From Burkholderiales bacterium PBB6 (GTDB taxonomy: Bacteria > Pseudomonadota > Gammaproteobacteria > Burkholderiales > Burkholderiaceae_C): a DNA stretch of 64,000 bases. The translations under genes were made by a program, and so were the position numbers. Within the stretch, counting starts at the first letter, position 1. Every line of letters starts with the position of its first letter. The stretch spans positions 62,001 through 126,000 of the forward strand of contig NKIH01000002.1 in NCBI GenBank assembly GCA_002255925.1. The letters are read 5' to 3'. This document shows positions 1 to 8,237 of this stretch, piece by piece. The notes under the pieces were generated by a model. It did no database searches. It worked only from the letters and a program-made list of their open reading frames with translations, and was not told the origin of the DNA.

Positions 1-1
1 C

Positions 2-1564
2 ATGACCGCACCGCCTCGCCTGGCCCTGACCGGCATCACCAAGCAGTACCCGGCCGTGCGCGCCAACGACGCCGTGAACCTCACCGTGGCGCCGGGGCAG
101 ATCCATGCCGTGCTGGGTGAAAACGGCGCCGGCAAATCCACGCTGATGAAGATCATCTACGGCGCCACCAAGCCTGACGCCGGCGAGATGCTCTGGAACG
201 GCGAGCGGGTGCAGGTGGCCAGCCCGGCGCAGGCGCGCCAGCTGGGCATCAGCATGGTCTACCAACACTTCTCGCTGTTCGACACCCTCACCGCCGCCGA
301 AAACGTCTGGCTCGGCCTGGACAAATCATTGCCGCTGGCCGAGGTGACGCGCCGCATCACCGAAGTGGCCGAAGGCTACGGCCTGCCGGTGGACCCGCTC
401 CGCCCGGTGCACACGCTGAGCGTGGGCGAGCGCCAGCGCGTGGAGATCGTTCGCGCACTGCTGACCAAGCCGCAGCTGCTCATCCTGGATGAACCCACCT
501 CGGTGCTCACGCCGCAGGCGGTCGACAAGCTGTTCGTCACGCTGCGCCAGCTCAGCGCCGAAGGCTGCGCCATCCTCTACATCAGCCACAAGCTCGACGA
601 GATCCGGGCGCTGTGCCACCACTGCACCGTGCTGCGCGGCGGCCAGGTGACGGGCGAGGTGGACCCATCGAAGGAAAGCAACGCGAGCCTGTCTCGCCTG
701 ATGATCGGCGCCGAGCCGCCGGCCCTGGCGCAGCGCGCCGCCACCACCGGTGCCGTGGTGCTGGACGTGAAGCAGCTTGATCTGCCCCAGCAAGACCCGT
801 TTGGCGTGACGCTGAAGGGCATGAGTCTGCAGGTGCGCGCCGGTGAGATTGTTGGCGTGGCCGGTGTGTCGGGCAATGGGCAGCAGGAGCTGATGGCGGC
901 GCTGTCGGGTGAAGACCCGCGCGCCAAGGCCGGCAGCGTCACGCTGTTCGGCTCTGACATCGCCCAGGCCAGCCCGCGCAAGCGCCGTGCCCTGGGCCTG
1001 CACTTCGTGCCCGAAGAACGCCTGGGCCGCGGTGCCGTGCCCACCTTGTCACTGGCGCAGAACACCTTGCTCACCCGCACCGGCAATGTGGGCGCGGGCG
1101 GCTGGCTGAACCTGGCCGGCACGCGTGCGCTGGCGGCTGATCTGATTGACCGCTTCAAGGTCAAGGCGGGCGGGCCGGATGCGGCTGCGCGCAGCCTGTC
1201 GGGCGGCAATCTGCAGAAGTTCATCGTCGGTCGCGAGATTGACGCCAAGCCGAAGCTGCTCATCATTTCCCAGCCCACCTGGGGTGTGGACGTGGGCGCT
1301 GCGGCGCAAATCCGTGGCGAGCTGCTGAAGCTGCGCGACGCGGGCTGCGCGGTGCTGGTGGTCAGCGAAGAGCTGGATGAGTTGTTCGAGTTGAGCGACC
1401 GCCTGCTCGTGATTGCCCAGGGCCGGCTCTCGCCGAGCCTGCCCACGGCCGAGGCCACCGTCGAGAAGATCGGCGCGTGGATGTCGGGCCTGTGGGAAAC
1501 ACCGGCCACCTCCGTGCCGACCCCGAATGCTGTCACCGAGGGAGCCCCGCGTGCTGAAGCTTGA
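2..1564 (+). CDS. BMP-type nucleoside ABC importer, double ATPase subunit
   Basis: A 520-residue protein with two fused ATP-binding cassettes, as in ribose/nucleoside importers of the CUT2/BMP class (B. subtilis NupO/YufO type). The first cassette has Walker A GENGAGKST at 39-47, signature LSVGERQR near 139-146 and Walker B LLILDEPTS near 159. The second is degenerate: its Walker A position reads GVSGNGQQ and its Walker B IISQPTWGVDVG, but it keeps LSGGNLQK. This asymmetry is usual for the family and suggests one active site. It would sit on the cytoplasmic face and energise the two permeases encoded next. The ATG lies one base from the window edge, so a start further upstream cannot be excluded. 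The gene overlaps the next by 14 bases. Purine nucleosides are the likely substrate, inferred from family and neighbours. Confidence 0.9.
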   Translation: MTAPPRLALTGITKQYPAVRANDAVNLTVAPGQIHAVLGENGAGKSTLMKIIYGATKPDAGEMLWNGERVQVASPAQARQLGISMVYQHFSLFDTLTAAENVWLGLDKSLPLAEVTRRITEVAEGYGLPVDPLRPVHTLSVGERQRVEIVRALLTKPQLLILDEPTSVLTPQAVDKLFVTLRQLSAEGCAILYISHKLDEIRALCHHCTVLRGGQVTGEVDPSKESNASLSRLMIGAEPPALAQRAATTGAVVLDVKQLDLPQQDPFGVTLKGMSLQVRAGEIVGVAGVSGNGQQELMAALSGEDPRAKAGSVTLFGSDIAQASPRKRRALGLHFVPEERLGRGAVPTLSLAQNTLLTRTGNVGAGGWLNLAGTRALAADLIDRFKVKAGGPDAAARSLSGGNLQKFIVGREIDAKPKLLIISQPTWGVDVGAAAQIRGELLKLRDAGCAVLVVSEELDELFELSDRLLVIAQGRLSPSLPTAEATVEKIGAWMSGLWETPATSVPTPNAVTEGAPRAEA

Positions 1565-2627
1565 AACCCGTCCGCAGCCCTCGCAGGTGATGTCCATCGC
1601 CTCGCCGCTGCTGGCCTTGTTGATCACCGTGCTGATTGGCGTGGTGCTGTTCGTGGCGCTGGGCAAAGACCCCGTCAAGGGCCTGCAGGTGTTTTTCTAT
1701 GAGCCGGTGAAGAACGCCTACGCGCTGTCTGAGCTGAGCGTGAAGGCCGTGCCGCTGGTGCTGATTGCGCTGGGCCTGGCCGTGTGCTTCCGCTCGAACG
1801 TGTGGAACATCGGTGCCGAAGGCCAGTTCGTGGTCGGCGCGCTGGCGGCAGGCTGGGTGGCCATGCAGGCCGGGCCGGGCACGGGCCGCTGGATTGTGCT
1901 GGCCGTGCTGGTGGCCGGTGTGCTGGGCGGCATGGTGTGGGCGGGCATCGTGGCGCTGCTGCGTGACCGCTTCAGTGCCAGCGAAATTCTGGTCAGCCTG
2001 ATGATGGTGTACGTGGCTGATCAGTTGCTGGGCTACCTGGTTTACGGCCCCTGGAAAGACCCGAAGGGCTACAACTTTCCGCAGACCATCACGTTCGATG
2101 CGGTGACGAAGATTCCGCGCCTGATTGATGGCCTGCGCATGAATGCCGGCGTGTTCGTGGCGCTGCTGGGCGTGGCGGGCCTGTGGGCCTTCATGTTCCG
2201 CACCTACAAGGGCTTTGCGTTGCAGGTGGGCGGGCTGGCCCCGGCGGCTGCGCGCTATGCGGGCTTCTCGTCGCGCGCTTCGCTGTGGACGGCGCTGCTG
2301 GTGTCGGGTGGCATGGCCGGCCTGGCCGGTGCGCTGGAAGCCGCCGGCCCGCTGGGCCAGCTCACGCCGTATGTGCCGGTGGGCTATGGCTTCGCGGCCA
2401 TCATCGTGGCGTTCGTGGGCCGCCTGCATCCGGTGGGCATCGTGTTCTCGGCGGTGCTGATGAGCATGTTCTACATCGGTGGTGAACTGGCGCAATCGCG
2501 CCTGGGCCTTCCCAAGGCCTTGACCGGCGTGTTCCAGGGCCTGCTGCTGTTTGCGCTGCTGGCTTGCGACACCCTCATCCACTACCGAATCCGCCTGAGC
2601 TCGGGCAGCGCGAAGGGAGCCCGCTGA
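1551..2627 (+). CDS. BMP-type nucleoside ABC importer, permease 1
   Basis: A 358-residue integral membrane protein of the BPD_transp_2 permease family (NupP/YufP type). It has many hydrophobic segments beginning near residues 15-40 and the motif SNVWNIGAEGQF around residue 85, typical of these permeases. I chose the GTG at 1551 (VLKLETRPQ) because a GAGGGAG ribosome site lies just before it and it overlaps the ATPase stop; an upstream in-frame ATG would run far into the ATPase gene. Its TGA overlaps the ATG of the second permease. It is expected to form the translocation pore with that protein in the inner membrane. Confidence 0.9.
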   Translation: MLKLETRPQPSQVMSIASPLLALLITVLIGVVLFVALGKDPVKGLQVFFYEPVKNAYALSELSVKAVPLVLIALGLAVCFRSNVWNIGAEGQFVVGALAAGWVAMQAGPGTGRWIVLAVLVAGVLGGMVWAGIVALLRDRFSASEILVSLMMVYVADQLLGYLVYGPWKDPKGYNFPQTITFDAVTKIPRLIDGLRMNAGVFVALLGVAGLWAFMFRTYKGFALQVGGLAPAAARYAGFSSRASLWTALLVSGGMAGLAGALEAAGPLGQLTPYVPVGYGFAAIIVAFVGRLHPVGIVFSAVLMSMFYIGGELAQSRLGLPKALTGVFQGLLLFALLACDTLIHYRIRLSSGSAKGAR

Positions 2628-3547
2628 TGGACCAACTTGCCTTGCTGCTGGCAGCCACCCTGAACGCCGGCACCGTGCTGGCCATTGCGGGCCTGGGGCT
2701 GCTCATCAACGAACGCGCCGGCATCATCAACCTCGGCGCCGAGGGCCTGATGCTGGTGGCCGCCATCGCCGGCTTTGCCACCGCCGTGGGCACGGGCAGC
2801 GACGTGCTGGCCTTTGCCGCGGGTGCCGCCGCTGGCGCCGTGCTGGCTGCCGTGTTCGGCGTGCTGGTGATCTGGCTGAACACCAACCAGTACGCCACCG
2901 GCCTGGCGCTGAGCCTGTTTGGCACCGGCTTCTCGGCCTTCGTGGGCATTCGCTACACGCAAGAGCGCCTGGGCGACCGCATGAAGTTCGAGATCCCCGG
3001 CCTGGCGGACATTCCGCTCGTCGGCCCGGCACTGTTCAAGCAACACCCGCTGGTTTACGGCGCGATGCTGATGGCGCTGGCACTGGCCTGGTTCCTGTAC
3101 CGCTCACGCGCGGGCCTGGTGCTGCGCGCGGTGGGTGAATCGCCTGAATCGGCTCATGCGCTGGGCTACCCGGTGCGGCGCATTCGCCTGGCTGCCGTGG
3201 TGGCGGGCGGCGCGCTGTGCGGCGTGGCGGGCGCCTACCTGTCTGTGGTGTACACGCCGCTGTGGGTGGAGGGCATGGTGGCCGGCAAGGGCTGGATCGC
3301 CTTGGCGCTCACCACGTTTGCCACCTGGCGCCCGGCACGTGTATTGCTGGGTGCTTACCTGTTCGGGGGCGTGACGATGCTCCAGTTCCACCTGCAAGGT
3401 GAGGGCGTGGAAATTGCAAGCCAGTGGCTGACGATGTTGCCGTACGTGGCCACCATCGTGGTGCTGGTGCTGATTTCACGCAACCCCACCTGGATCCGCG
3501 TCAATATGCCGGCGTCGTTGGGCAAGCCCTTCTTCCCCGGCAGTTGA
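2627..3547 (+). CDS. BMP-type nucleoside ABC importer, permease 2
   Basis: A 306-residue multi-pass membrane protein, second BPD_transp_2 permease (NupQ/YufQ type). Near the N-terminus it has LGLLINERAGIINLGAEG, the characteristic permease motif, followed by repeated hydrophobic helices. The ATG at 2627 overlaps the previous stop as TGATG, indicating translational coupling. An in-frame ATG 63 bases upstream has no ribosome site and lies inside the preceding gene, so it was not used. A gap of about 100 bases then leads to the binding-protein gene. Confidence 0.9.
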   Translation: MDQLALLLAATLNAGTVLAIAGLGLLINERAGIINLGAEGLMLVAAIAGFATAVGTGSDVLAFAAGAAAGAVLAAVFGVLVIWLNTNQYATGLALSLFGTGFSAFVGIRYTQERLGDRMKFEIPGLADIPLVGPALFKQHPLVYGAMLMALALAWFLYRSRAGLVLRAVGESPESAHALGYPVRRIRLAAVVAGGALCGVAGAYLSVVYTPLWVEGMVAGKGWIALALTTFATWRPARVLLGAYLFGGVTMLQFHLQGEGVEIASQWLTMLPYVATIVVLVLISRNPTWIRVNMPASLGKPFFPGS

Positions 3548-3574
3548 TTCCCGTCTCCCCAGGGGTGCCGTGTT

Positions 3575-3591
3575 CGCACCATAATCGTGCG
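3575..3591. promoter_or_regulatory. NtrC-like inverted repeat before the binding-protein gene
   Basis: A perfect 5-base inverted repeat, CGCAC and GTGCG, is separated by 7 bases (CATAATC) in the 101-base gap before the BMP lipoprotein gene. The arrangement GCAC-N7-GTGC equals the core of the enterobacterial NtrC binding site. The spacer also contains a CATAAT resembling a sigma-70 -10 element. No convincing sigma-54 promoter was found beside it, so nitrogen control is only a hypothesis. Confidence 0.35.
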
Positions 3592-3648
3592 CGCTGGCGT
3601 GCCCCGCCTCAATAACTGACCTTCCCCTTTTTACCCACCGGAGAGCTC

Positions 3649-4818
3649 ATGAACGACAAATCGCTGTTCCAAAAACGTCGCCTGCTGAAACTGGCCGGCT
3701 GGACCACCCTGGCCGCCACCGCCGCCCTGGTGGGCTGCGGCAAGAAGGAAGAAGCTGCTGCCGCCCCGGCCGCTGCCTCCGAGCCCGCATCTGCTGCCGT
3801 GGCCAAGACCGAGCCGCTGAAGATCGCTTTTGCCTACGTCGGCCCGGTGGGCGACGGCGGCTGGACCTTCGCGCACGACAACGCCCGCAAGGCGCTGGAA
3901 AAGGAATTCGGCGACAAGATCGTCACCACCTTCGTCGAGAAGGTGCCTGAAGCCGCTGACGCCGAGCGCGTGTTCCGCGACATGATCGGCCAGGGCAACA
4001 AGCTGATCTTCGGCACCACGTTCGGCTACATGGAGCCGATGCTGAAGGTGGCCGCTGACTCCAAGGACATCAAGTTCGAACATGCCACCGGCTACAAGAC
4101 GGCCGAGAACATGCGCACCTACGACAGCCGCACCTACGAAGGTGCCTACATGGCTGGCGTGATCGCAGGCGCGATGACCAAGTCCAACACGCTGGGCGTG
4201 GTCGGCTCGATCCCAATTCCTGAAGTCATCCGCAACATCAACAGCTTCACCCTGGGCGCGCAAAGCGTGAACCCGAAGATCAAGACCAAGGTGGTCTGGG
4301 TCAACGAATGGTTCAACCCGCCCAAGGAAACCGAAGCCGCCACCGCCCTGATCAACGGCGGCGCTGACGTGCTGATGCAGAACACCGACTCGCCGGCCGT
4401 GCTGAAGACCGCCCAGGAAAAGGGCAAGCGCGCCTTCGGCTGGGACAGCGACATGACCGCCTACGGCCCGAAGGCCCACCTGGCTTCCGCCGTCATCAAC
4501 TGGGGCCCGTACTACATCAAGGCCACCAAGGACGCCCTGGAAGGCAAGTGGGCCACCGGCCAAAGCTGGTGGGGCGTGAAGGAAGGCGCCATCGACCTGG
4601 TTTCGATGGCCGACGACGTGCCCGCAGAAACCAAGGCCAAGGTTGAAGCCATCAAGGCCGGCCTGAAGGACGGCAGCTTCTCCATCTGGAAGGGCCCGAT
4701 CGTCGACAACGCCGGCAAGGAAGTGCTGGCCAAGGACGTGGTTGCTGACGACGCCTTCCTGGGCGGCGTGAAGTTCTACGTCAAGGGCGTTGAAGGCAAG
4801 GTGCCTGGCGACAAGTGA
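3649..4818 (+). CDS. BMP family substrate-binding lipoprotein
   Basis: A 389-residue lipoprotein of the Bmp/PnrA family, the binding component of purine nucleoside ABC importers. A basic N-terminus and hydrophobic stretch lead to the lipobox LVGC with the acylated Cys at residue 30, followed by an Ala/Glu-rich tether. The mature part begins with KIAFAYVGPVGDGGWT and later has ATGYKTAENM, both typical of the family. A GGAGAG ribosome site precedes the ATG. It closes the importer operon and is followed by a strong terminator. The ligand (adenosine, guanosine, inosine or a free base) cannot be read from the sequence. In Burkholderiales this family is usually found with purine catabolism genes, which fits the window. 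Confidence 0.92.
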   Translation: MNDKSLFQKRRLLKLAGWTTLAATAALVGCGKKEEAAAAPAAASEPASAAVAKTEPLKIAFAYVGPVGDGGWTFAHDNARKALEKEFGDKIVTTFVEKVPEAADAERVFRDMIGQGNKLIFGTTFGYMEPMLKVAADSKDIKFEHATGYKTAENMRTYDSRTYEGAYMAGVIAGAMTKSNTLGVVGSIPIPEVIRNINSFTLGAQSVNPKIKTKVVWVNEWFNPPKETEAATALINGGADVLMQNTDSPAVLKTAQEKGKRAFGWDSDMTAYGPKAHLASAVINWGPYYIKATKDALEGKWATGQSWWGVKEGAIDLVSMADDVPAETKAKVEAIKAGLKDGSFSIWKGPIVDNAGKEVLAKDVVADDAFLGGVKFYVKGVEGKVPGDK

Positions 4819-4853
4819 TGAGTGCTGATATCAGCTGAATAGGCTGATATGCG

Positions 4854-4890
4854 AAAAGCCACCGGCCGTAAGGTCAGGTGGCTTTTTTAT
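4854..4890 (+). terminator. Rho-independent terminator of the importer operon
   Basis: Perfect 10-base arms AAAAGCCACC (4854-4863) and GGTGGCTTTT (4877-4886) are separated by a 13-base loop and followed by a T-rich run, 36 bases after the lipoprotein stop codon. Confidence 0.9.
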
Positions 4891-5285
4891 TTTTTGGCGG
4901 CGACTGCAATTGCGGCTGTCGAAACGATAGTGTTCGAGGTTGAAAGAGCTGTTGACGGATTTGTTTGGTTTGCATCAAATATCACGCCGCCGCTGGCGAC
5001 TGCTATTCGCTGAAAACTATCACTGGATGGAGGTTCAGCCTGCGTATGGAAGAATCAAGCGAGGCGCGATATTGATGCCGGCCAGCAATTCCGTGTTGGG
5101 GCGGCAGATGTCGCTGTCTCGCTGTAGTGTTGATGCCGAGAGAAAAATTTGGCCATAATGCAAGCGACTTTTCTCGACACTGACGAGGCTTGCATGTAGT
5201 GCTTCGGCCACACCGAGCTCGGCAGGCCAGTCTAACGGTAACCACTCGTTTTCTACTTATCTCTCTGACGTCAGAGTCCATTCAG
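4891..5285. other. AT-richer intergenic stretch without a recognisable gene
   Basis: About 400 bases between the importer terminator and the next lipoprotein gene. Composition is visibly less GC-rich than the surroundings. An open frame of 72 codons (4940-5158) shows no recognisable domain and no ribosome site. I see no RNA gene here. A promoter for the following lipoprotein probably lies in the last 100 bases, but none is convincing. Confidence 0.5.
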
Positions 5286-5753
5286 ATGAAACGCCTTATC
5301 TCACTTTTTCTTGCTGTTCTTGTCGCCGCCTGCGCATCGACGGGCCCTCGGTATGAGAGACCGCTACCAGCTCCAGATGGTTATGCCACTGTTGTCTTTA
5401 TGCGAGAGCCCGGTCTGGCAGGCGCAGCCAGGCCACACAGCTACTATATCGACAAGACACTAGTCGCCAGGCTTTCTACTCGTGGTTACACTTTCGTTTA
5501 CGTCAAACCTGGCACCCGGGAGCTTCACTATGGAGGTACCCCGGAGTATCGAGGCTTGTTGATCACCGTCCAAGCCGTCGCGGGGGAAACCTATTATTTC
5601 AAGGAGGGTAGGAGCTTCGGTTCTATCATTCCTCTACCCGGCGTCACGTATGCCTCGCAAATTGACAAAGTCAACCTGTTAGGTCGGGATCAAGCCGAGA
5701 GCGAACTCACGACGTACGGCTATCAAAAGCCGGAGGTTCAGTCCGTAGATTAG
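5286..5753 (+). CDS. DUF2846-like small lipoprotein
   Basis: A 155-residue predicted lipoprotein. The signal peptide MKRLISLFLAVLVAAC ends in a lipobox with Cys16. The mature part resembles the DUF2846 family: YATVVFMREPG, a central YYIDKTLVARLSTRGY with a Gly after it, and VAGETYYF. That family is uncharacterised and membrane-associated. The upstream extension of the frame lacks a signal peptide, so the ATG at 5286 is preferred. Codon use is more AT-rich than in its neighbours and the gene lies in an AT-rich island with a tandem repeat, suggesting horizontal acquisition. No operon partner. Confidence 0.75.
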   Translation: MKRLISLFLAVLVAACASTGPRYERPLPAPDGYATVVFMREPGLAGAARPHSYYIDKTLVARLSTRGYTFVYVKPGTRELHYGGTPEYRGLLITVQAVAGETYYFKEGRSFGSIIPLPGVTYASQIDKVNLLGRDQAESELTTYGYQKPEVQSVD

Positions 5754-6275
5754 ACTTTGAAGACCGTGAACGGCTATCCGCTCAGGGAAAGGTTCCTTTT
5801 TGGGGCAGGCCAGCGGGTGGATCCTCACACGTTTTCAAGGGCCACCCCCATCAATTTACTGACTATGTCACAGCAATGACAATTTCAGGCGTCCGTCCAT
5901 TAGCACTCAATCGTCCGTCAATTAGCACTCAGGCGAATAGTCTATGGAACAGCCAGGGTAATTTCCGCACCCACTCTTGAGGCGGTCTATAAAGATTTCA
6001 GCCGTTTTAATTAGGGTCGCGTTCGCGAGCGCAATGATCGATAACCACTCGTCCGAGGAGCTGGGGTTTTTTTTGGTCCTGAGTGTGATTCGGCGTTTCC
6101 GATTATTAAAGCCATGGGAGTGCCAGGCCGTAAGAATGTGTGTCGAGGGAAAGTGGCGTTCAGTCCGACTGCCGTGGCGCTTTGGTGTCATAGGCCCCGG
6201 CTACCAACAGTGCCCTTTTGCTGATCAAACCAGCCAAAACTGCGCACTCCCTCCGTCCGTCCCCATCGCTGACCC
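5754..6275. other. AT-rich intergenic island, possible IS relic
   Basis: A 522-base region with no supportable gene. It holds a 22-base imperfect tandem repeat at 5890-5933 and a CCGTCCGTCC at 6253-6262. Open frames of about 90-100 codons exist on both strands (5977-6279 plus, 5922-6191 minus) but lack ribosome sites and recognisable domains. The segment 5800-5880, with GGTGGATCC and GGGCCACCCCCATC, looks like the non-coding end of an insertion element, but no transposase remains and this is not proven. Confidence 0.45.
5890..5933. repeat. 22-base imperfect tandem repeat, two copies
   Basis: Copies at 5890-5911 and 5912-5933 share the core CGTCCGTC, then C or A, then ATTAGCACTCA, and differ at three positions. 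Repeated terminal motifs of this sort occur at ends of some insertion sequences, but the short length and lack of a transposase leave the origin open. Confidence 0.75.
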
Positions 6276-6752
6276 ATGATCGCCACCCAACTCGGCACCC
6301 ACTTCTTCCAAGTCAGAGCCGCAGCCATCTTCATCTCCCAAGGCGCTGTGCTCCTGCACCGCCTGGAAGGCGATACCTTCTGGTCCTTGCCGGGCGGTCG
6401 TGTTGAGCCCGGCGAAGATGCTGCCACCACGGTGGTGCGCGAGATGCGCGAGGAGCTTGGGCAAAACGTGGTGTGCGGGCCGCTCAGCTACGTCGTAGAA
6501 AACTTCTTCACCGCGCGCGGCAAGCCGCATCACGAGATTGGCTTCTACTTCCAAGCCAGCTTCCTTGAGGATTCGCCCCTGCTCGACCCCGCCCGCACCC
6601 ACGCCGGTGTGGAGGGAGCCCGCGCGCTTGAGTTCAAGTGGTTCCCGCTCGACGACAGCCTTGCCAACCTGGATGTGCGCCCGTCGTTCCTGCGCACCTC
6701 GCTGCTGCAGCCACTGCCCCATTTCCGGCATGTGGTGCAGCGCGAGGGGTGA
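6276..6752 (+). CDS. Nudix hydrolase
   Basis: A 158-residue Nudix protein. The Nudix box runs over residues 41-63 with G41, E47, R55-E56, E59-E60 and G62, so the metal-binding glutamates are all present; the final position is Gln rather than a hydrophobic residue. The N-terminus has the usual strand pattern VRAAAIFISQGAVLLHR. These enzymes hydrolyse nucleoside diphosphates linked to another moiety; the substrate cannot be assigned here. Being a short single-domain protein it could be an ADP-ribose or (d)NTP pyrophosphatase. It stands alone between the AT-rich island and a small membrane protein gene. Confidence 0.88.
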   Translation: MIATQLGTHFFQVRAAAIFISQGAVLLHRLEGDTFWSLPGGRVEPGEDAATTVVREMREELGQNVVCGPLSYVVENFFTARGKPHHEIGFYFQASFLEDSPLLDPARTHAGVEGARALEFKWFPLDDSLANLDVRPSFLRTSLLQPLPHFRHVVQREG

Positions 6753-6872
6753 AGTTGCAGCGCGCCACCCCACGGGTGAGCTCCGGTGGGTCAGTCAGCT
6801 GCTGCACTCCCGGTGCACACTCACATCCTGCCCACCACCCCAGCCCCGCAGCCTGCGCCGCGTGGCCACCCC

Positions 6873-7283
6873 ATGCGCCCCTCCAACGCCTATTCCCGCT
6901 TCGCCAAGGTCACGGCGCAGTTGTGCGGTCGTCCACCGGCCTTCACCTTGGCGGTGGCGGTCATCGCGCTGTGGCTCATCACCGGCCCGCTGTTCCACTT
7001 CAGTGACACCTGGCAACTGGTCATCAACACCGGCACCACCATCGTCACGTTCCTGATGGTGTTCCTGATCCAGAACACGCAGAACCGCGACACCGAAGCC
7101 ATTCAGGTGAAGCTCGATGAGCTCATTCGCGCCACCCACGGCGCGCACAACGCGTTGATGGACCTGGAGGAGATGGAGCAGGACGCGCTGGACGCCTTCC
7201 GCGCCCGCTACGCCGCCCTGGCGGCTGCTGCCCGCTCAGAGTTGGTTCTGGGCCGGATCGACACCGATTCACCGGAGGCTTGA
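6873..7283 (+). CDS. Low-affinity iron permease family membrane protein
   Basis: A 136-residue protein of the small PF04120 (low-affinity iron permease) type. It has two hydrophobic helices (about residues 24-42 and 50-70) and, directly after them, the conserved FLIQNTQNRDTEAIQVKLDE, followed by a soluble helical tail. The ATG at 6873 (MRPSNAYSRF) is chosen because that is where family homology begins; an upstream ATG at 6786 adds a Pro-rich stretch. The stop overlaps the next start as TGATG. The family name rests on a fungal iron transporter; iron transport by these short bacterial members is doubtful. Confidence 0.8.
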   Translation: MRPSNAYSRFAKVTAQLCGRPPAFTLAVAVIALWLITGPLFHFSDTWQLVINTGTTIVTFLMVFLIQNTQNRDTEAIQVKLDELIRATHGAHNALMDLEEMEQDALDAFRARYAALAAAARSELVLGRIDTDSPEA

Positions 7284-8125
7284 TGAGCAACGTACACGCG
7301 CCACGTTCGGTGCGCCTGGTGGGCGCCACGCCCATTCAGCCCAGCCACCGCCTGAGCTGTCATTGCGGCGCGGTGGTGCTGCGCCTGAGCTTGCCTGAGG
7401 GCATTCAGGATGCGCGGCGCTGCGATTGCTCGATGTGCCGCCGCCGTGGGGCCATCGTGGCGTCGGTGCCGCTTGATGGCATCACGGTGGAGCAGGGTGC
7501 TGATGTGCTGCGTGAGTACCGCTTCAACACCCACACGGCGCGGCACTTTTTCTGCGGCGTGTGCGGCATCTACACCCACCACCAGCGCCGCTCCAACCCG
7601 CAGCAATATGGCTACAACGTGGGCTGTCTTGAGGGCGTGAATCCGTTCGAGCTGGGTGATGTGCCCACCAACGACGGCGTGCTGCACCCGGCTGATCGCC
7701 ACACGCCCTGGCTGCATGCGGCGCGGGCCGAGCTGGGTGTGGTGCCGCACGGGCCGGGCAGCTGCAACCCGCGCATCACCGCGTATCACCACGGCACCTC
7801 CATCCACGGCTATGACGACAAGTGCAACTGGTGCTCCACCTTCGTGCACTGGTGTCTGGGCCAGGCCGGCGTGCAGGGCACGGCCAGTGCGCTGGCCCGC
7901 TCATGGCTGGCATGGGGTGAGCCGCTGGAGGCGCCACGGCCCGGCTGCATCACGGTCCTGTGGCGTGAAGACCCGAACAGCTGGCAAGGCCATGTGGGCT
8001 TTTATGTGCGCCATGACGATGAACACGTCTGGCTGCTCGGCGGCAACCAGCAAGGCACCGTGCGCGAGTGGGCCTATCCGCTGAACACCGTGCTGGGCCA
8101 CCGCTGGCCCTCAGGCAGCGCCTGA
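7283..8125 (+). CDS. Fusion of a GFA/CENP-V domain and a TIGR02594 domain
   Basis: A 280-residue protein that joins two unrelated families. Residues 1 to about 125 form a GFA (glutathione-dependent formaldehyde-activating enzyme/CENP-V-like) zinc fold, with CHCGAV, CDCSMCRRRG and FFCGVCGIYTHH as cysteine ligands, ending at NDGVLHPADR. From about residue 128 the TIGR02594 family begins (PWLHAARAELGV, WCSTFVHWCLGQAG, SALARSWLAWG, GHVGFYV, LLGGNQ), a C40/CHAP-like cysteine peptidase or amidase family with a Cys in CNWCSTF and a His in GHVGF. There is essentially no linker. It is coupled to the upstream membrane protein gene (TGATG). No signal peptide is visible. Sequencing error is unlikely because both halves are intact in one frame. 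Confidence 0.85.
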   Translation: MSNVHAPRSVRLVGATPIQPSHRLSCHCGAVVLRLSLPEGIQDARRCDCSMCRRRGAIVASVPLDGITVEQGADVLREYRFNTHTARHFFCGVCGIYTHHQRRSNPQQYGYNVGCLEGVNPFELGDVPTNDGVLHPADRHTPWLHAARAELGVVPHGPGSCNPRITAYHHGTSIHGYDDKCNWCSTFVHWCLGQAGVQGTASALARSWLAWGEPLEAPRPGCITVLWREDPNSWQGHVGFYVRHDDEHVWLLGGNQQGTVREWAYPLNTVLGHRWPSGSA

Positions 8126-8237
8126 AGCGCCTTGCCCCTAAGGTGATGCCCTTGCTGGGCGCTGTCGGTGGGAACCTTCATCGGCCTTGGGGGCTCCATG
8201 GACAGTCTCCGCTTCGGCGCACCGTGCGCGTTTGCCC

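Noticed and set aside
4940-5158. 72-codon open frame in the AT-rich gap
   Set aside because: No ribosome site, no signal or domain, and base use does not suggest coding.
5922-6279. Overlapping open frames on both strands before the Nudix gene
   Set aside because: Neither has a ribosome site or a recognisable family; no transposase motif was found, so calling an IS gene is not supported.
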